DNA from: Shewanella marisflavi
GTDB lineage: Bacteria; Pseudomonadota; Gammaproteobacteria; Enterobacterales; Shewanellaceae
Direction of reading: 5' to 3'
DNA length: 64,000 nucleotides
NCBI RefSeq assembly: GCF_023283925.1
Contig: NZ_JAKIKX010000002.1
Span: 186,001-250,000 of the forward strand
Both the position numbers and the translations under genes were made by a program. The notes beneath the pieces are model-generated. The model had not been told where the DNA came from. It saw only the letters and a list, made by a program, of their open reading frames with translations, and did not search any database. Of this stretch, positions 54,797 to 64,000 are shown in pieces. Numbering within the stretch: the stretch's first letter is position 1; the number at the start of each line of letters is the position of its first letter.

Positions 54797-55171
54797 TTAA
54801 ATGCGAGAAAAAACCAACTGCTGTCCTAAGTAAACCATGAATAAACACAGACATAGGTTCAGAGCGATATTTGTAAATGCTTTCAACCAGGCCCCCTGCT
54901 GCATCAGTAACAGAGTTTCATTGGAAAAAGTTGAAAACGTTGTAAGTGCCCCTAATAACCCAACACCTACCAAAGCTTTTATTTCAGGACTGACTTGACT
55001 CGCTTCTCCAAGGGCGTAGATCACCCCCATCAAAAAGGAGCCAATCACATTGACCATCAGTGTACCAAAAGGAAAAGAAGAGCCAAATACCTGAATCATG
55101 AATATTGAAATAAGATAACGAAATACCGCTCCAATGGACCCGCCCAAGGCCACAAAAATGAGATTATTCAT
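54797..55171 (-). CDS. crcB: Fluoride channel CrcB/Fluc
   Basis: I start at the ATG at 55171 ([19 protein letters not shown]), with GAGG just upstream; the product is 124 residues. It has four membrane helices and the Fluc motifs [19 protein letters not shown] and [12 protein letters not shown], which carry the fluoride-coordinating Asn, Phe and Thr residues. It exports fluoride as a dual-topology dimer. The start overlaps the end of rarA by 8 nt. No fluoride riboswitch is seen. Confidence 0.96.
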   Translation of the reverse strand: MNNLIFVALGGSIGAVFRYLISIFMIQVFGSSFPFGTLMVNVIGSFLMGVIYALGEASQVSPEIKALVGVGLLGALTTFSTFSNETLLLMQQGAWLKAFTNIALNLCLCLFMVYLGQQLVFSRI

Positions 55172-56495
55172 AGCGCTTAACCTCACTTAAACGATCCATT
55201 TCTGCTAATGTTTCCAGCTTGGTTTTGATTCGCTTCTCAAACCCATGTTCGCTTGGATAATAAAAGCGCGTATTCGCGAGTGCCTCAGGGAAATAACACT
55301 CACCGCTGGCATACCCATTGGGCTCATCATGTGCATAGCGATACCCTTCACCCAAACCGATATCGGCCATTAACTGAGTGGGCGCGTTGCGCAGGTGATT
55401 AGGCACCGCGTGACTGCCCGTCTCTCTTGCTAATTGGCGCGCCGCCTTAAATGCGGTATATACGGCGTTGCTCTTAGGGGCACTGGCGAGATACACCACT
55501 GCCTGAGCAATGGCACGCTCTCCTTCGGCCGGTCCCACCCGGTGAAAGCATTCCCAGGCGTTTACCGCGACCGACATGGCCACGGGATCAGCGTTGCCGA
55601 TATCTTCAGACGCAATAGCCAGTAAGCGTCTTGCTACATAAAGTGGGTCACAGCCCCCTTCTAGCATGCGGCAATACCAATAAAGCGCAGCATCTGGCGC
55701 CGAGCCACGAATCGACTTGTGCACCGCAGAGATAAGATCGTAATACTGATCGCCATTCTTATCGAATCCGGCTAGCTGCTGTCCCGCGACCTCAATGAGC
55801 ATCTGCTCACTAAAATCGCCGCCATCGGCAAGCGTGTCACTCATCAACTCTATGAGATTAAGTGCCTTACGGGCATCTCCATCACACAGACTGGCAAGCT
55901 TCTTAGCAACCTCGTCAGGTATCTTCAGCTGGCGCTTACCCAAGCCGCGCACCTCATCAGCAAGCGCTTGGCGAACAATCTTTATAATCTCATCATCTTG
56001 CAAGCGCTTGATCAGATAGACTCTGGCGCGAGAAAGTAAGGCGTTATTGATCTCAAACGAGGGGTTTTCGGTGGTGGCGCCAATAAAAATGACGGTACCA
56101 TCTTCGATAAAGGGCAAGAAGGCATCTTGCTGACTCTTATTAAATCTATGCACTTCATCGACAAATAGCAGGGTTCTCTGCCCCCGAGACTGGGCGACAT
56201 TTTTTGCATGTTCGATGGCGGCGCGGATCTCTTTGACCCCTGAGGTGACGGCTGAAATGCGCTCGACATGGGCATTGGCGTAATGGGCAACCAACTCGGC
56301 CAAGGTGGTTTTGCCTGTGCCTGGTGGCCCCCAAAACATCATAGAGTGGGCCCTACCCGCCTCGAGTGCCTGACGCAGAGGCTTACCTTCGCCCAATAGG
56401 TGATCTTGCCCTATATATTGCTCAAGGGTCTCAGGACGCATCCTGGCTGCGAGCGGCCTAAAATCAGGCGCGAAGTCGAAAGTTAAACTAGACAC
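55164..56495 (-). CDS. rarA: Replication-associated recombination protein A
   Basis: The 443-residue AAA+ ATPase has Walker [15 protein letters not shown], Walker [12 protein letters not shown], sensor 1 GATTENPSF, and the C-terminal MgsA domain with [12 protein letters not shown]. RarA (MgsA) acts at stalled replication forks and resembles clamp-loader subunits. It lies between lolA and crcB, the usual order being ftsK-lolA-rarA. Confidence 0.97.
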   Translation of the reverse strand: MSSLTFDFAPDFRPLAARMRPETLEQYIGQDHLLGEGKPLRQALEAGRAHSMMFWGPPGTGKTTLAELVAHYANAHVERISAVTSGVKEIRAAIEHAKNVAQSRGQRTLLFVDEVHRFNKSQQDAFLPFIEDGTVIFIGATTENPSFEINNALLSRARVYLIKRLQDDEIIKIVRQALADEVRGLGKRQLKIPDEVAKKLASLCDGDARKALNLIELMSDTLADGGDFSEQMLIEVAGQQLAGFDKNGDQYYDLISAVHKSIRGSAPDAALYWYCRMLEGGCDPLYVARRLLAIASEDIGNADPVAMSVAVNAWECFHRVGPAEGERAIAQAVVYLASAPKSNAVYTAFKAARQLARETGSHAVPNHLRNAPTQLMADIGLGEGYRYAHDEPNGYASGECYFPEALANTRFYYPSEHGFEKRIKTKLETLAEMDRLSEVKRYE

Positions 56496-56503
56496 AGGCT
56501 ACC

Positions 56504-57130
56504 TTAGTCGAGAGCCTTTAGGCGTTGATCGTCTATGTCGACGCCTTCGGGAACGGTAAACTGGAACAGCTTATCATCGTCATCATCAAGAGATGTCTGA
56601 TTGGTCAAAGAAAAGACACTCAAGTTACCCTGTTGATCTTTAAGCTTCATCACCTCAAGTGTGTCTTGGGTAAAGCAAATATCGACTTGGGTGACGCTAG
56701 CGTCGATCGCTTTGGGGGTTATTTGATAACACTCATCCTTCTGGCTCACCTGATAAGCTTGCCAGGTCGCATCGTCTCGATGCACTAACAGCGCAATTGG
56801 CGAGGCGTCGATGGCCTGGTTAAAATCGACAACTGACACCTCTTCAGCAAAGGGGTTATAGATCCATACATCCTGACCGTCGGCCACGATTAAAGATTCA
56901 TCCGGCTGAGTCAGGTGCCAATAAAATTGATTAGGTACCGCCAAGGCAAAAGTGCCCGCCCCTTGCTGAATCACTTTGTCGTTGACATCGGTAACTTCCT
57001 GGCTAAAGTCGGCTTTCAGATTATCCAGATTCGCCAACTTTTGTTTCAATGATGCTGAATCATCTGCATACACAGACGTTGCCACCACTAATGGCAGAGT
57101 AAAAACTAAAGTGGATAACGATTTAAGCAT
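56504..57130 (-). CDS. lolA: Outer-membrane lipoprotein carrier LolA
   Basis: I start at the ATG at 57130, with AAGGA 7 nt upstream, which gives the signal peptide [22 protein letters not shown]. The mature protein has the LolA half-barrel, with [30 protein letters not shown] and [20 protein letters not shown]. It carries lipoproteins from LolCDE to LolB across the periplasm. It lies between ftsK and rarA, transcribed with both. Confidence 0.96.
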   Translation of the reverse strand: MLKSLSTLVFTLPLVVATSVYADDSASLKQKLANLDNLKADFSQEVTDVNDKVIQQGAGTFALAVPNQFYWHLTQPDESLIVADGQDVWIYNPFAEEVSVVDFNQAIDASPIALLVHRDDATWQAYQVSQKDECYQITPKAIDASVTQVDICFTQDTLEVMKLKDQQGNLSVFSLTNQTSLDDDDDKLFQFTVPEGVDIDDQRLKALD

Positions 57131-57175
57131 TGCAAATCCTTTAAATTCAAACGCCACCTGCGCTAAGCAAACGGC

Positions 57176-59698
57176 TTAATAATCTTTAGGTGGTGGCGGG
57201 GCCAATACTTCGCGGTTGCCATTATGCCCCTGTGAACTTACCACGCCCTGCATCTCCATCTGCTCTATGATACGTGCAGCGCGGTTATAACCTATCTTAA
57301 ACTTGCGTTGAACACTGGAAATTGAGCCGCGGCGAGTCTCAGTGACAAAAGCCACAGCTTCATCATATAGCGCGTCCACCTCTTCATCATTTTCTGCAGC
57401 TTCACCCGGCAGCAGTACCTGCTCACCCTCGGCAGAACCTTGTAAAATTTCATCTATATACTGTGGCTTGCCGCGACTATGCCAATCAGCGACGACAGCG
57501 TGTACCTCATGGTCATCGATAAAGGCGCCATGGACACGTATTGGCACACTTGTGCCAGGTGGTAAATAGAGCATATCACCCATCCCCAGCAGGGTTTCGG
57601 CCCCTTGCTGATCTAAGATGGTGCGCGAATCGATGCGTGATGACACCTGAAATGCCATACGCGTTGGAATGTTTGCCTTAATTAGGCCGGTGATCACATC
57701 AACAGAAGGACGCTGAGTCGCCAGGATGAGATGAATACCGGCAGCGCGCGCCTTCTGGGCGATACGGGCAATTAACTCTTCCACCTTCTTACCAACAATC
57801 ATCATCATGTCGGCAAATTCATCGACAATCACCACGATAGATGGCAACTTATCGAGCTCTGGCGCCTGCTCTTCCATGCTGTCTTGTGAGCGCCATAGTG
57901 GATCAGTTATCACCTCACCGCGAGCCTTAGCTTCTTTGATCTTGGCGTTATAACCTTTTAGATTACGCACTCCCAAAGCCGACATCAGCTTATAACGACG
58001 CTCCATCTCGCCAACACACCAACGCAGTGCGTTAGCCGCCTCTTTCATGTCGGTCACCACCTCACAAAGAAGGTGAGGTATCCCTTCATAGACTGACAAT
58101 TCAAGCATCTTGGGGTCGATCATAATGAAACGAACGTCGTCAGGACCCGACTTATACAGTAGGCTGGTGATCATCACGTTAACCCCAACCGATTTACCAG
58201 AGCCTGTAGTCCCTGCTACCAGTAGGTGTGGCATCTTGCCTAGATCCACTACAACAGGCTCACCCGAGATATCTTGGCCCAATACCATACTAAGATGTGA
58301 CGGGCTGTGTTCAAATGCTTCACTACCTAACACATCGCGCATAAACACGGTTTCGCGGAACTTATTCGGCAATTCGAGGCCAACATAGGCCTTACCTGGG
58401 ATCACTTCGACCACTCGAACACTTTCAGCCAACAGTGAGCGGGCTAAATCTTTCGACAAGTTGGTGATCTTAGAGGCCTTGACTCCCGGCGCTAACTCAA
58501 GCTCAAAGCGGGTTACCACGGGGCCGGGAAAAACACCGACAACATTGGCCACAATATTAAAGTCTGCCAGTTTCAGCTCGACGAGTCGCGCAACTTGGTC
58601 CAACTCTTCCTGGCTAATGGGATTGGCCTTGCGATTGGGCACATCGAGCAGAGAGATATCTGGCAACGGCGTGACCGGTTTCTTAGGCTGCGCCTCTTCA
58701 CCACCTGGCAGCACCACAATACCATCGACAATCTTTGCCTTTTCTTGTGCGCGCTTGGCTGGTATAACGGCGCCGCTTGAGTGTTTAGCATCAAAATCTA
58801 TGCTTTCATCGTCATCTTGGGCGCTAAAGCTCAGCGATGCCTCATCCTCTTCTACCTCTTTATCCAGTGACACTTTAGGCAAGCTAAAGCTTGGCTCCTT
58901 CACTTTGCGCCTAGCTTCATTGGCAACTTGGTCGCTATCACCAGTTACCTTCTGTTCGACATCATAATCTTCATCGTCGAACTCATCGTCATGGGCTAAC
59001 GCTTTTTGCTGTCGAGATTCCTTAAAACGATCAAACACAGACATAAAGCCTTTGGTATCTTCCGTTTCGGGAGCACTAGAGAATTTTTCAGGGATCTGTT
59101 TAAGCTGCTTAAGACACCAGATAGTTGCAAAACCCACGGCCTCGACCACAGTTAACCAACTGATACCTGTCAACAAAGTAAAGCCGGCGCCAACAAAACA
59201 AAGCAAGAGTAAGGTGGTACCTAACTGATTGAAATAAGGCAGCATGGCATCGGCAATGACATCACCAGAAACACCACCTGCTGAGAATTCATAAATGTCA
59301 TTGGCATTCATGCTGGCAAGAGATGCCAAGCTGAAGGTGATCAACAAAAAGCCTATCAGTCTCAGACCAACAGAAAAATAATCTATCTCAAGTAGACGAT
59401 GAATGCGTTTAAACAGCAACCAGCCGGTTAGTGCGACGATCACTGGAATTAAATATGCGGTATAGCCAAAAAAATAAAACAGCACATCGGCAAGCCATGC
59501 CCCGACGGCTCCCGTGACATTTTTGATCTCACCTTCGAAATTTGACTGACTCCATCCTGGATCAGACGAATGAAAACTACTGAGCGCGAGCAATATATAG
59601 GTGGCAATCATGCAGCAGATGATCAGTCCGCCCTCAAGCAGACGCTGCAAACCGCTAAGTGTTTTGACGCTATTTCCCTGAGACAAAAGACAACCCAC
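57176..59698 (-). CDS. ftsK: DNA translocase FtsK
   Basis: The 840-residue protein has four N-terminal membrane helices (about 20-190), an acidic linker (about 215-330), a RecA-like motor with Walker [14 protein letters not shown] and Walker [14 protein letters not shown], and the C-terminal gamma winged helix ([16 protein letters not shown]) that reads KOPS sequences. It is shorter than E. coli FtsK because the linker is short. It pumps DNA at the septum and activates XerCD. The start is uncertain: GTG at 59698 has no clear ribosome site, and a TTG four codons later is possible. Confidence 0.97.
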   Translation of the reverse strand: MGCLLSQGNSVKTLSGLQRLLEGGLIICCMIATYILLALSSFHSSDPGWSQSNFEGEIKNVTGAVGAWLADVLFYFFGYTAYLIPVIVALTGWLLFKRIHRLLEIDYFSVGLRLIGFLLITFSLASLASMNANDIYEFSAGGVSGDVIADAMLPYFNQLGTTLLLLCFVGAGFTLLTGISWLTVVEAVGFATIWCLKQLKQIPEKFSSAPETEDTKGFMSVFDRFKESRQQKALAHDDEFDDEDYDVEQKVTGDSDQVANEARRKVKEPSFSLPKVSLDKEVEEDEASLSFSAQDDDESIDFDAKHSSGAVIPAKRAQEKAKIVDGIVVLPGGEEAQPKKPVTPLPDISLLDVPNRKANPISQEELDQVARLVELKLADFNIVANVVGVFPGPVVTRFELELAPGVKASKITNLSKDLARSLLAESVRVVEVIPGKAYVGLELPNKFRETVFMRDVLGSEAFEHSPSHLSMVLGQDISGEPVVVDLGKMPHLLVAGTTGSGKSVGVNVMITSLLYKSGPDDVRFIMIDPKMLELSVYEGIPHLLCEVVTDMKEAANALRWCVGEMERRYKLMSALGVRNLKGYNAKIKEAKARGEVITDPLWRSQDSMEEQAPELDKLPSIVVIVDEFADMMMIVGKKVEELIARIAQKARAAGIHLILATQRPSVDVITGLIKANIPTRMAFQVSSRIDSRTILDQQGAETLLGMGDMLYLPPGTSVPIRVHGAFIDDHEVHAVVADWHSRGKPQYIDEILQGSAEGEQVLLPGEAAENDEEVDALYDEAVAFVTETRRGSISSVQRKFKIGYNRAARIIEQMEMQGVVSSQGHNGNREVLAPPPPKDY

Positions 59699-59825
59699 AA
59701 TGCGAAAACGAAAAAGGTGAGCCTAAGATATCAAAATAATTTGCGCTATGCAGCGTTTTACCTGTCTATACAGCACAATAGCTCACTAAAAAGCAATCTT
59801 TGATGAAAAACTACCCAGGGTGAAA

Positions 59826-59852
59826 AAAAAGGAGCCATTAAGGCTCCTTTTT
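59826..59852. terminator. Terminator downstream of lrp
   Basis: AAAAAGGAGCC-ATTAA-GGCTCCTTTTT is a perfect 11-bp stem with A and T tracts just past the minus-strand lrp stop. Confidence 0.93.
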
Positions 59853-59869
59853 GACGACATAAATCGTTT

Positions 59870-60373
59870 TTAAGACTCAAGCGTTACATTAATTGCAACT
59901 CTGTTGGTCTGCTTAACTTCTTCCATCACGACGTAGGTACGAGTATCAGAAACAGCGGGCAACTTAAGTAGAGTTTCGCCTAACAAGCGACGATAGGCAG
60001 ACATGTCAGAAACACGGGTCTTCAATAAATAATCGAAATCGCCAGACACTAAATGACATTCTTGAATATCATCGAGCAATTGAACAGCACGATTAAACTT
60101 ATCAAATACCTCTGCAGTATCGCGATTTAGCGTGATTTCTACAAACACAAGTAATGAAGCCCCAAGATAATGGGGATTTACTAGCGCAGTATATCCATTG
60201 ATGTAACCTTGCTTTTCGAGTCTTTTAACTCTCTCTAAACAGGGAGTGGGGCTCAGCCCTACACGCTTTGACAGCTCAACATTGGAAATGCGGCCATCGA
60301 TTTGCAACTCGTTAAGGATGTTACGATCGATCCGATCTAAGTCTTTTATAGGACTCTTTTTATTATTAACCAT
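59870..60373 (-). CDS. lrp: Leucine-responsive regulatory protein Lrp
   Basis: The 167-residue protein has an N-terminal HTH (DLDRIDRNILNELQIDGRISNVELSKRVGLSPTPCLERVKRLE) and a C-terminal RAM effector domain (about 75-160; GDFDYLLKTRV). It is an Lrp/AsnC-family global regulator of amino acid metabolism, binding as octamers to DNA. It is divergent from ald, a classic target of Lrp-type control, with 179 bp between them. Confidence 0.95.
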   Translation of the reverse strand: MVNNKKSPIKDLDRIDRNILNELQIDGRISNVELSKRVGLSPTPCLERVKRLEKQGYINGYTALVNPHYLGASLLVFVEITLNRDTAEVFDKFNRAVQLLDDIQECHLVSGDFDYLLKTRVSDMSAYRRLLGETLLKLPAVSDTRTYVVMEEVKQTNRVAINVTLES

Positions 60374-60470
60374 ATTTTTAACCTTGCTTTATCACTAAAA
60401 CAACATTTACTGCTACGTATGTCAAAAGTTCAGCAGCATTAACTGCCGAAGTGATACTATACTAGATTTC

Positions 60471-60534
60471 CCTGAAACAATCACGTTCAGGACCTATAAA
60501 ATAACAATTCAACCCATAATAAATGGGTTTTTAT
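60471..60534. promoter_or_regulatory. Inverted repeats in the lrp-ald control region
   Basis: CCTGAA (60471-60476) and TTCAGG (60486-60491) form a 6-bp inverted repeat, followed by AACCCAT-AATAA-ATGGGTT (60511-60529) and TTTATT. The second has the look of an intrinsic terminator placed 19 nt before the ald start, so it could be an attenuator; Lrp sites are also expected here. Confidence 0.4.
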
Positions 60535-60552
60535 TCAATTTGAGGCTCGAAG

Positions 60553-61668
60553 ATGATAATTGGTGTACCTAAAGAAATCAAAAACCACGAATATCGTGTT
60601 GGTATGGTGCCGTCAAGTGTCCGCGAATTGACCCTAAAAGGTCATGAAGTATTTGTAGAAAAAAATGCTGGTGTTGGGATCGGTTTTAACGACCAAGACT
60701 ATGTCGATGTTGGCGCATCAATCTTAGACACTGCAGCTGAAGTTTTTGCGAAAGCAGAAATGATTGTTAAGGTAAAAGAACCTCAGGCGGTCGAGCGTGC
60801 CATGTTGCGTGAAGATCAGTTGCTGTTCACTTATCTTCATCTTGCTCCAGATTTGCCACAAACTGAAGATCTCATTAAGAGTGGTGCCGTGTGTATCGCT
60901 TATGAAACTGTTACCGATGCCCGTGGTGGTCTGCCACTGCTAGCCCCTATGTCAGAAGTTGCTGGCCGTATGTCTATCCAGGCGGGTGCCATGGCGCTAG
61001 AGAAATCTAAAGGCGGTCGCGGTATGTTGCTTGGCGGCGTCCCTGGTGTTGAGCCAGCTAAAGTCGTTATTATCGGCGGCGGCATGGTAGGCACTAACGC
61101 AGCGCAAATGGCTGTAGGTCTGGGTGCTGACGTAGTGATCCTAGATCGTAGCATCGATGCCCTGCGTCGCCTTAACGCTCAGTTCGACAACCGTGTGAAG
61201 GCTATTTACTCTACCGCTGATGCGATTGAAAAGCATGTACTGGAAGCCGACCTGGTAATTGGTGGCGTACTGGTTCCTGGCGCCGCAGCGCCTAAGCTAG
61301 TGACCAAAGACCATATCAAGCGTATGAAGCCTGGTAGTGCTATCGTTGACGTAGCTATCGACCAAGGTGGCTGTGTTGAGACGTCTCACGCAACCACTCA
61401 CCAAGATCCAACTTACATCGTTGATGAAGTGGTACACTACTGTGTGGCTAACATGCCAGGCGCGGTTGCTCGTACTTCAACCTTTGCACTAAACAATGCG
61501 ACACTACCTTACATCATCAAGTTAGCGGATCTTGGCTACCGCGAAGCACTGCGCCAAGACAAGCATCTGTTAAACGGCTTGAACGTGATGCATGGCAAAG
61601 TCACCTGTAAAGAGGTTGCCGAAGCACTAAACTTCGAGTTTGTTGACCCAAGCGTATTACTCGCCTAA
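60553..61668 (+). CDS. ald: Alanine dehydrogenase
   Basis: The 371-residue enzyme has the N-terminal substrate domain (MIIGVPKEIKNHEYRVGMVPSSV, with the substrate-binding Arg of EYRVG), catalytic K in KVKEPQ, catalytic H in TYLHLAPD, and the NAD-binding motif VVIIGGGMVGTNAAQMA. It interconverts L-alanine and pyruvate plus ammonia using NAD. It is divergent from lrp and ends at a terminator before trxB. Confidence 0.97.
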   Translation: MIIGVPKEIKNHEYRVGMVPSSVRELTLKGHEVFVEKNAGVGIGFNDQDYVDVGASILDTAAEVFAKAEMIVKVKEPQAVERAMLREDQLLFTYLHLAPDLPQTEDLIKSGAVCIAYETVTDARGGLPLLAPMSEVAGRMSIQAGAMALEKSKGGRGMLLGGVPGVEPAKVVIIGGGMVGTNAAQMAVGLGADVVILDRSIDALRRLNAQFDNRVKAIYSTADAIEKHVLEADLVIGGVLVPGAAAPKLVTKDHIKRMKPGSAIVDVAIDQGGCVETSHATTHQDPTYIVDEVVHYCVANMPGAVARTSTFALNNATLPYIIKLADLGYREALRQDKHLLNGLNVMHGKVTCKEVAEALNFEFVDPSVLLA

Positions 61669-61685
61669 TCACATAAAAAGTGTAA

Positions 61686-62750
<1,065 letters not shown>

Positions 62751-62780
62751 TAATGTTACTCGATTAGCATTACTTTTCTT

Positions 62781-62808
62781 AAAAAAGCAGGCCTAGTGCC
62801 TGCTTTTT
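62781..62808 (+). terminator. Terminator after trxB
   Basis: AAAAAAGCAGGC-CTAGT-GCCTGCTTTTTT is a GC-rich stem with A and T tracts. Confidence 0.93.
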
Positions 62809-62810
62809 TT

Positions 62811-63007
62811 GTGTCTTATCGCAATCACAGCAAGTAGACAGAAGTGGCCTGAGAAAAACATTTAAACTTGGCCTAATGTTTCAAAACATATTGATTCGAT
62901 GTGTAAAATACTAACGCTGCAATCGGACGTTTAACAAGCTAGGATGATGATCTATTAACTAGGCTTGCAATTAAAGAGCAGCCAAATGAATTTGAGATGA
63001 TCGGGCA
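62811..63007. other. Intergenic region between convergent trxB and rplT
   Basis: Together with its terminators it spans about 300 bp. No gene is visible. A weak inverted repeat (CAAGCTAG / CTAGGCTTG, about 62936-62969) lies in it. Confidence 0.6.
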
Positions 63008-63012
63008 CAAAA

Positions 63013-63034
63013 AAAGGGACCCTAGGGTCCCTTT
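63013..63034. terminator. Terminator of the infC-rpmI-rplT operon
   Basis: AAAGGGACCC-TA-GGGTCCCTTT is a perfect 10-bp stem with an A tract, so on the minus strand it ends in a T run just past the rplT stop. Confidence 0.92.
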
Positions 63035-63052
63035 CAAAGCAAAGCTCACTAA

Positions 63053-63412
63053 TTACTTAGCTAGAGCTTCTTTTGCCTTTTCAACTAGAGTGGCGAAAAC
63101 CACTTTGTCGAATACAGCGATGTCTGCCAAAATCTTACGATCGATTTCGATAGACGCCTTTTTCAGACCGTTGATGAAACGGCTGTAAGACAGACCATTT
63201 TGACGAGAAGCAGCATTGATACGTGCAATCCACAGTTGACGGAATTGACGTTTCTTCTGGCGACGGTCACGGTAAGCATATTGACCAGCTTTAGTTACTG
63301 CTTGCTTAGCAACACGGTAAGTACGTGAGCGAGCTCCGTAATAACCTTTGGCTAGTTTAAGTACTTTCTTGTGACGAGCACGAGCGGTTACACCACGCTT
63401 AACTCTAGGCAT
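63053..63412 (-). CDS. rplT: 50S ribosomal protein L20
   Basis: The 119-residue basic protein starts [31 protein letters not shown] in the usual way and contains [22 protein letters not shown], the rRNA-binding core. L20 nucleates 50S assembly and, in E. coli, represses its own operon. It is the last gene of infC-rpmI-rplT. Confidence 0.99.
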
Positions 63413-63430
63413 TGTTCTCTACTCCTCTAA

Positions 63431-63625
63431 TTAAGCGTATGGTAGTTGACGTGCAATTGCTGGCACATCAGACTTCGCAACTAAACATTTAGCACGTAAG
63501 TGACGTTTACGCTTAGTGCTCTTCTTTGTCAAAATATGACGTAAATGGGCTTGTTTGCGCTTAAAACCGTTAGCGGTTTTCTTAAAACGCTTTTGTACAC
63601 CCTTGTCTGTTTTCATTTTAGGCAT
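63431..63625 (-). CDS. rpmI: 50S ribosomal protein L35
   Basis: The 64-residue protein starts at the ATG at 63625 ([20 protein letters not shown]), with GGAG 8 nt upstream; a longer frame adds eight unlikely residues. It ends [11 protein letters not shown]. It lies between infC and rplT, 18 nt before the latter. Confidence 0.98.
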   Translation of the reverse strand: MPKMKTDKGVQKRFKKTANGFKRKQAHLRHILTKKSTKRKRHLRAKCLVAKSDVPAIARQLPYA

Positions 63626-63712
63626 TGCTAAAACTCCGCATTGGGACATTAATAAAACGCAAGGCGAGCAGAGGCCCTCAGAGAGGTCCCTGCTACTTTT
63701 AAATTTGCCCTA

Positions 63713-64000
63713 CTATTTCTTTTTCGGTGCAAGAACCATCACAGCCTGACGACCTTCCATTTTTGGAAAAGCCTCCACAACTGCTATCTCAGCCAAGTCA
63801 TCTTTAATACGATTCAAAAGATTCATACCAAGACTCTGGTGAGCCATCTCACGACCACGGAAACGCAGCGTTACTTTCGCTTTGTCGCCGTCTTCAAGAA
63901 AACGCTTCAGGTTGCGTAGTTTTACCTGATAGTCGTTTTCATCAGTACCGGGACGGAATTTAATTTCCTTCACCTGTATCTGTTTCTGCTTCTTCTTTTG
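63713..64000 (-). CDS. infC: Translation initiation factor IF-3, C-terminal part (cut by window end)
   Basis: The frame runs off the end of the window, so only the C-terminal 95 residues are seen. The GTG at 63973 is internal, because upstream codons continue as [18 protein letters not shown], a well-known IF-3 linker and core. The rest ([44 protein letters not shown]) matches the C-domain that binds the 30S platform. IF-3 checks start codons; in many bacteria its own start is AUU, which is not visible here. Confidence 0.97.
   Translation of the reverse strand, partial: QKKKQKQIQVKEIKFRPGTDENDYQVKLRNLKRFLEDGDKAKVTLRFRGREMAHQSLGMNLLNRIKDDLAEIAVVEAFPKMEGRQAVMVLAPKKK

Noticed and set aside
58461..58967. 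168-residue open frame on the plus strand inside ftsK
   Set aside because: It is antisense to the FtsK linker and motor, is rich in Ser and Thr as expected from codon mirror effects, and has no ribosome site or domain.

Overview
The window is a chromosomal segment of a gamma-proteobacterium that I read as Shewanella. The gene order ccoNOQP-fixH-ccoI-ccoS-etrA-uspE-ttcA, the glyW-cysT-leuZ type tRNA cluster, the two unlike GAPDH genes around a DUF2989 lipoprotein, and the run serS-crcB-rarA-lolA-ftsK-lrp-ald-trxB-rplT-rpmI-infC all fit that genus. Protein sequences (EtrA/Fnr, PunR, TusE, TtcA) agree. Species cannot be fixed from the sequence alone.

Layout. 1-2 kb: the end of a sulfotransferase-like gene and a class C type serine hydrolase. 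2.1-8.6 kb: a compact accessory locus with a TtrSR-like two-component system and a flavin transferase (ApbE) on the minus strand, diverging from an FMN-binding envelope protein and a porin on the plus strand. 8.7-14.1 kb: GNAT, Mn-type pyrophosphatase, Lon-like protease and a PAS-GGDEF cyclase. 14.1-16.7 kb: a gene-poor stretch and a solitary tyrosine recombinase, then a REC/HD-GYP protein. 18.4-29 kb: the cbb3 oxidase genes with their copper and assembly factors, the regulator EtrA, UspE and TtcA. 29-43.5 kb: mostly chromosomal housekeeping and hypothetical genes, including the GAPDH pair and a tRNA operon. 43.9-48.3 kb: an RND efflux pump without an outer-membrane channel. 48.4-53.5 kb: tRNA-Ser, the purine exporter pair punC/punR, yccA and tusDCBE. 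53.3-64 kb: a 39-residue membrane peptide gene behind serS, then crcB, rarA, lolA, ftsK, lrp, ald, trxB and the translation operon rplT-rpmI-infC (infC runs off the window).

How parts work together. The 2.1-8.6 kb locus looks like a sensor-controlled flavin module. ApbE would attach FMN to the neighbouring secreted protein, which appears to contain three FMN_bind-like units of which only the first keeps the full acceptor motif. The porin would admit a solute, and the TtrS-like kinase would sense one. An identical 11-nt motif, TGCGGAAAACC, lies in both control regions of this locus, inside a perfect palindrome in the divergent one; it is my best candidate for the response-regulator site. I consider this the most interesting system in the window.

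Other points worth a look: a possible small RNA with a three-way-junction fold at about 43.6 kb; the 1 kb gene-poor stretch beside the solo recombinase, flanked by a c-di-GMP maker and a c-di-GMP breaker; perfect palindromes before ppaC and in the GAPDH leader; and a perfect Fnr box between a divergent lipoprotein gene and ccoN.
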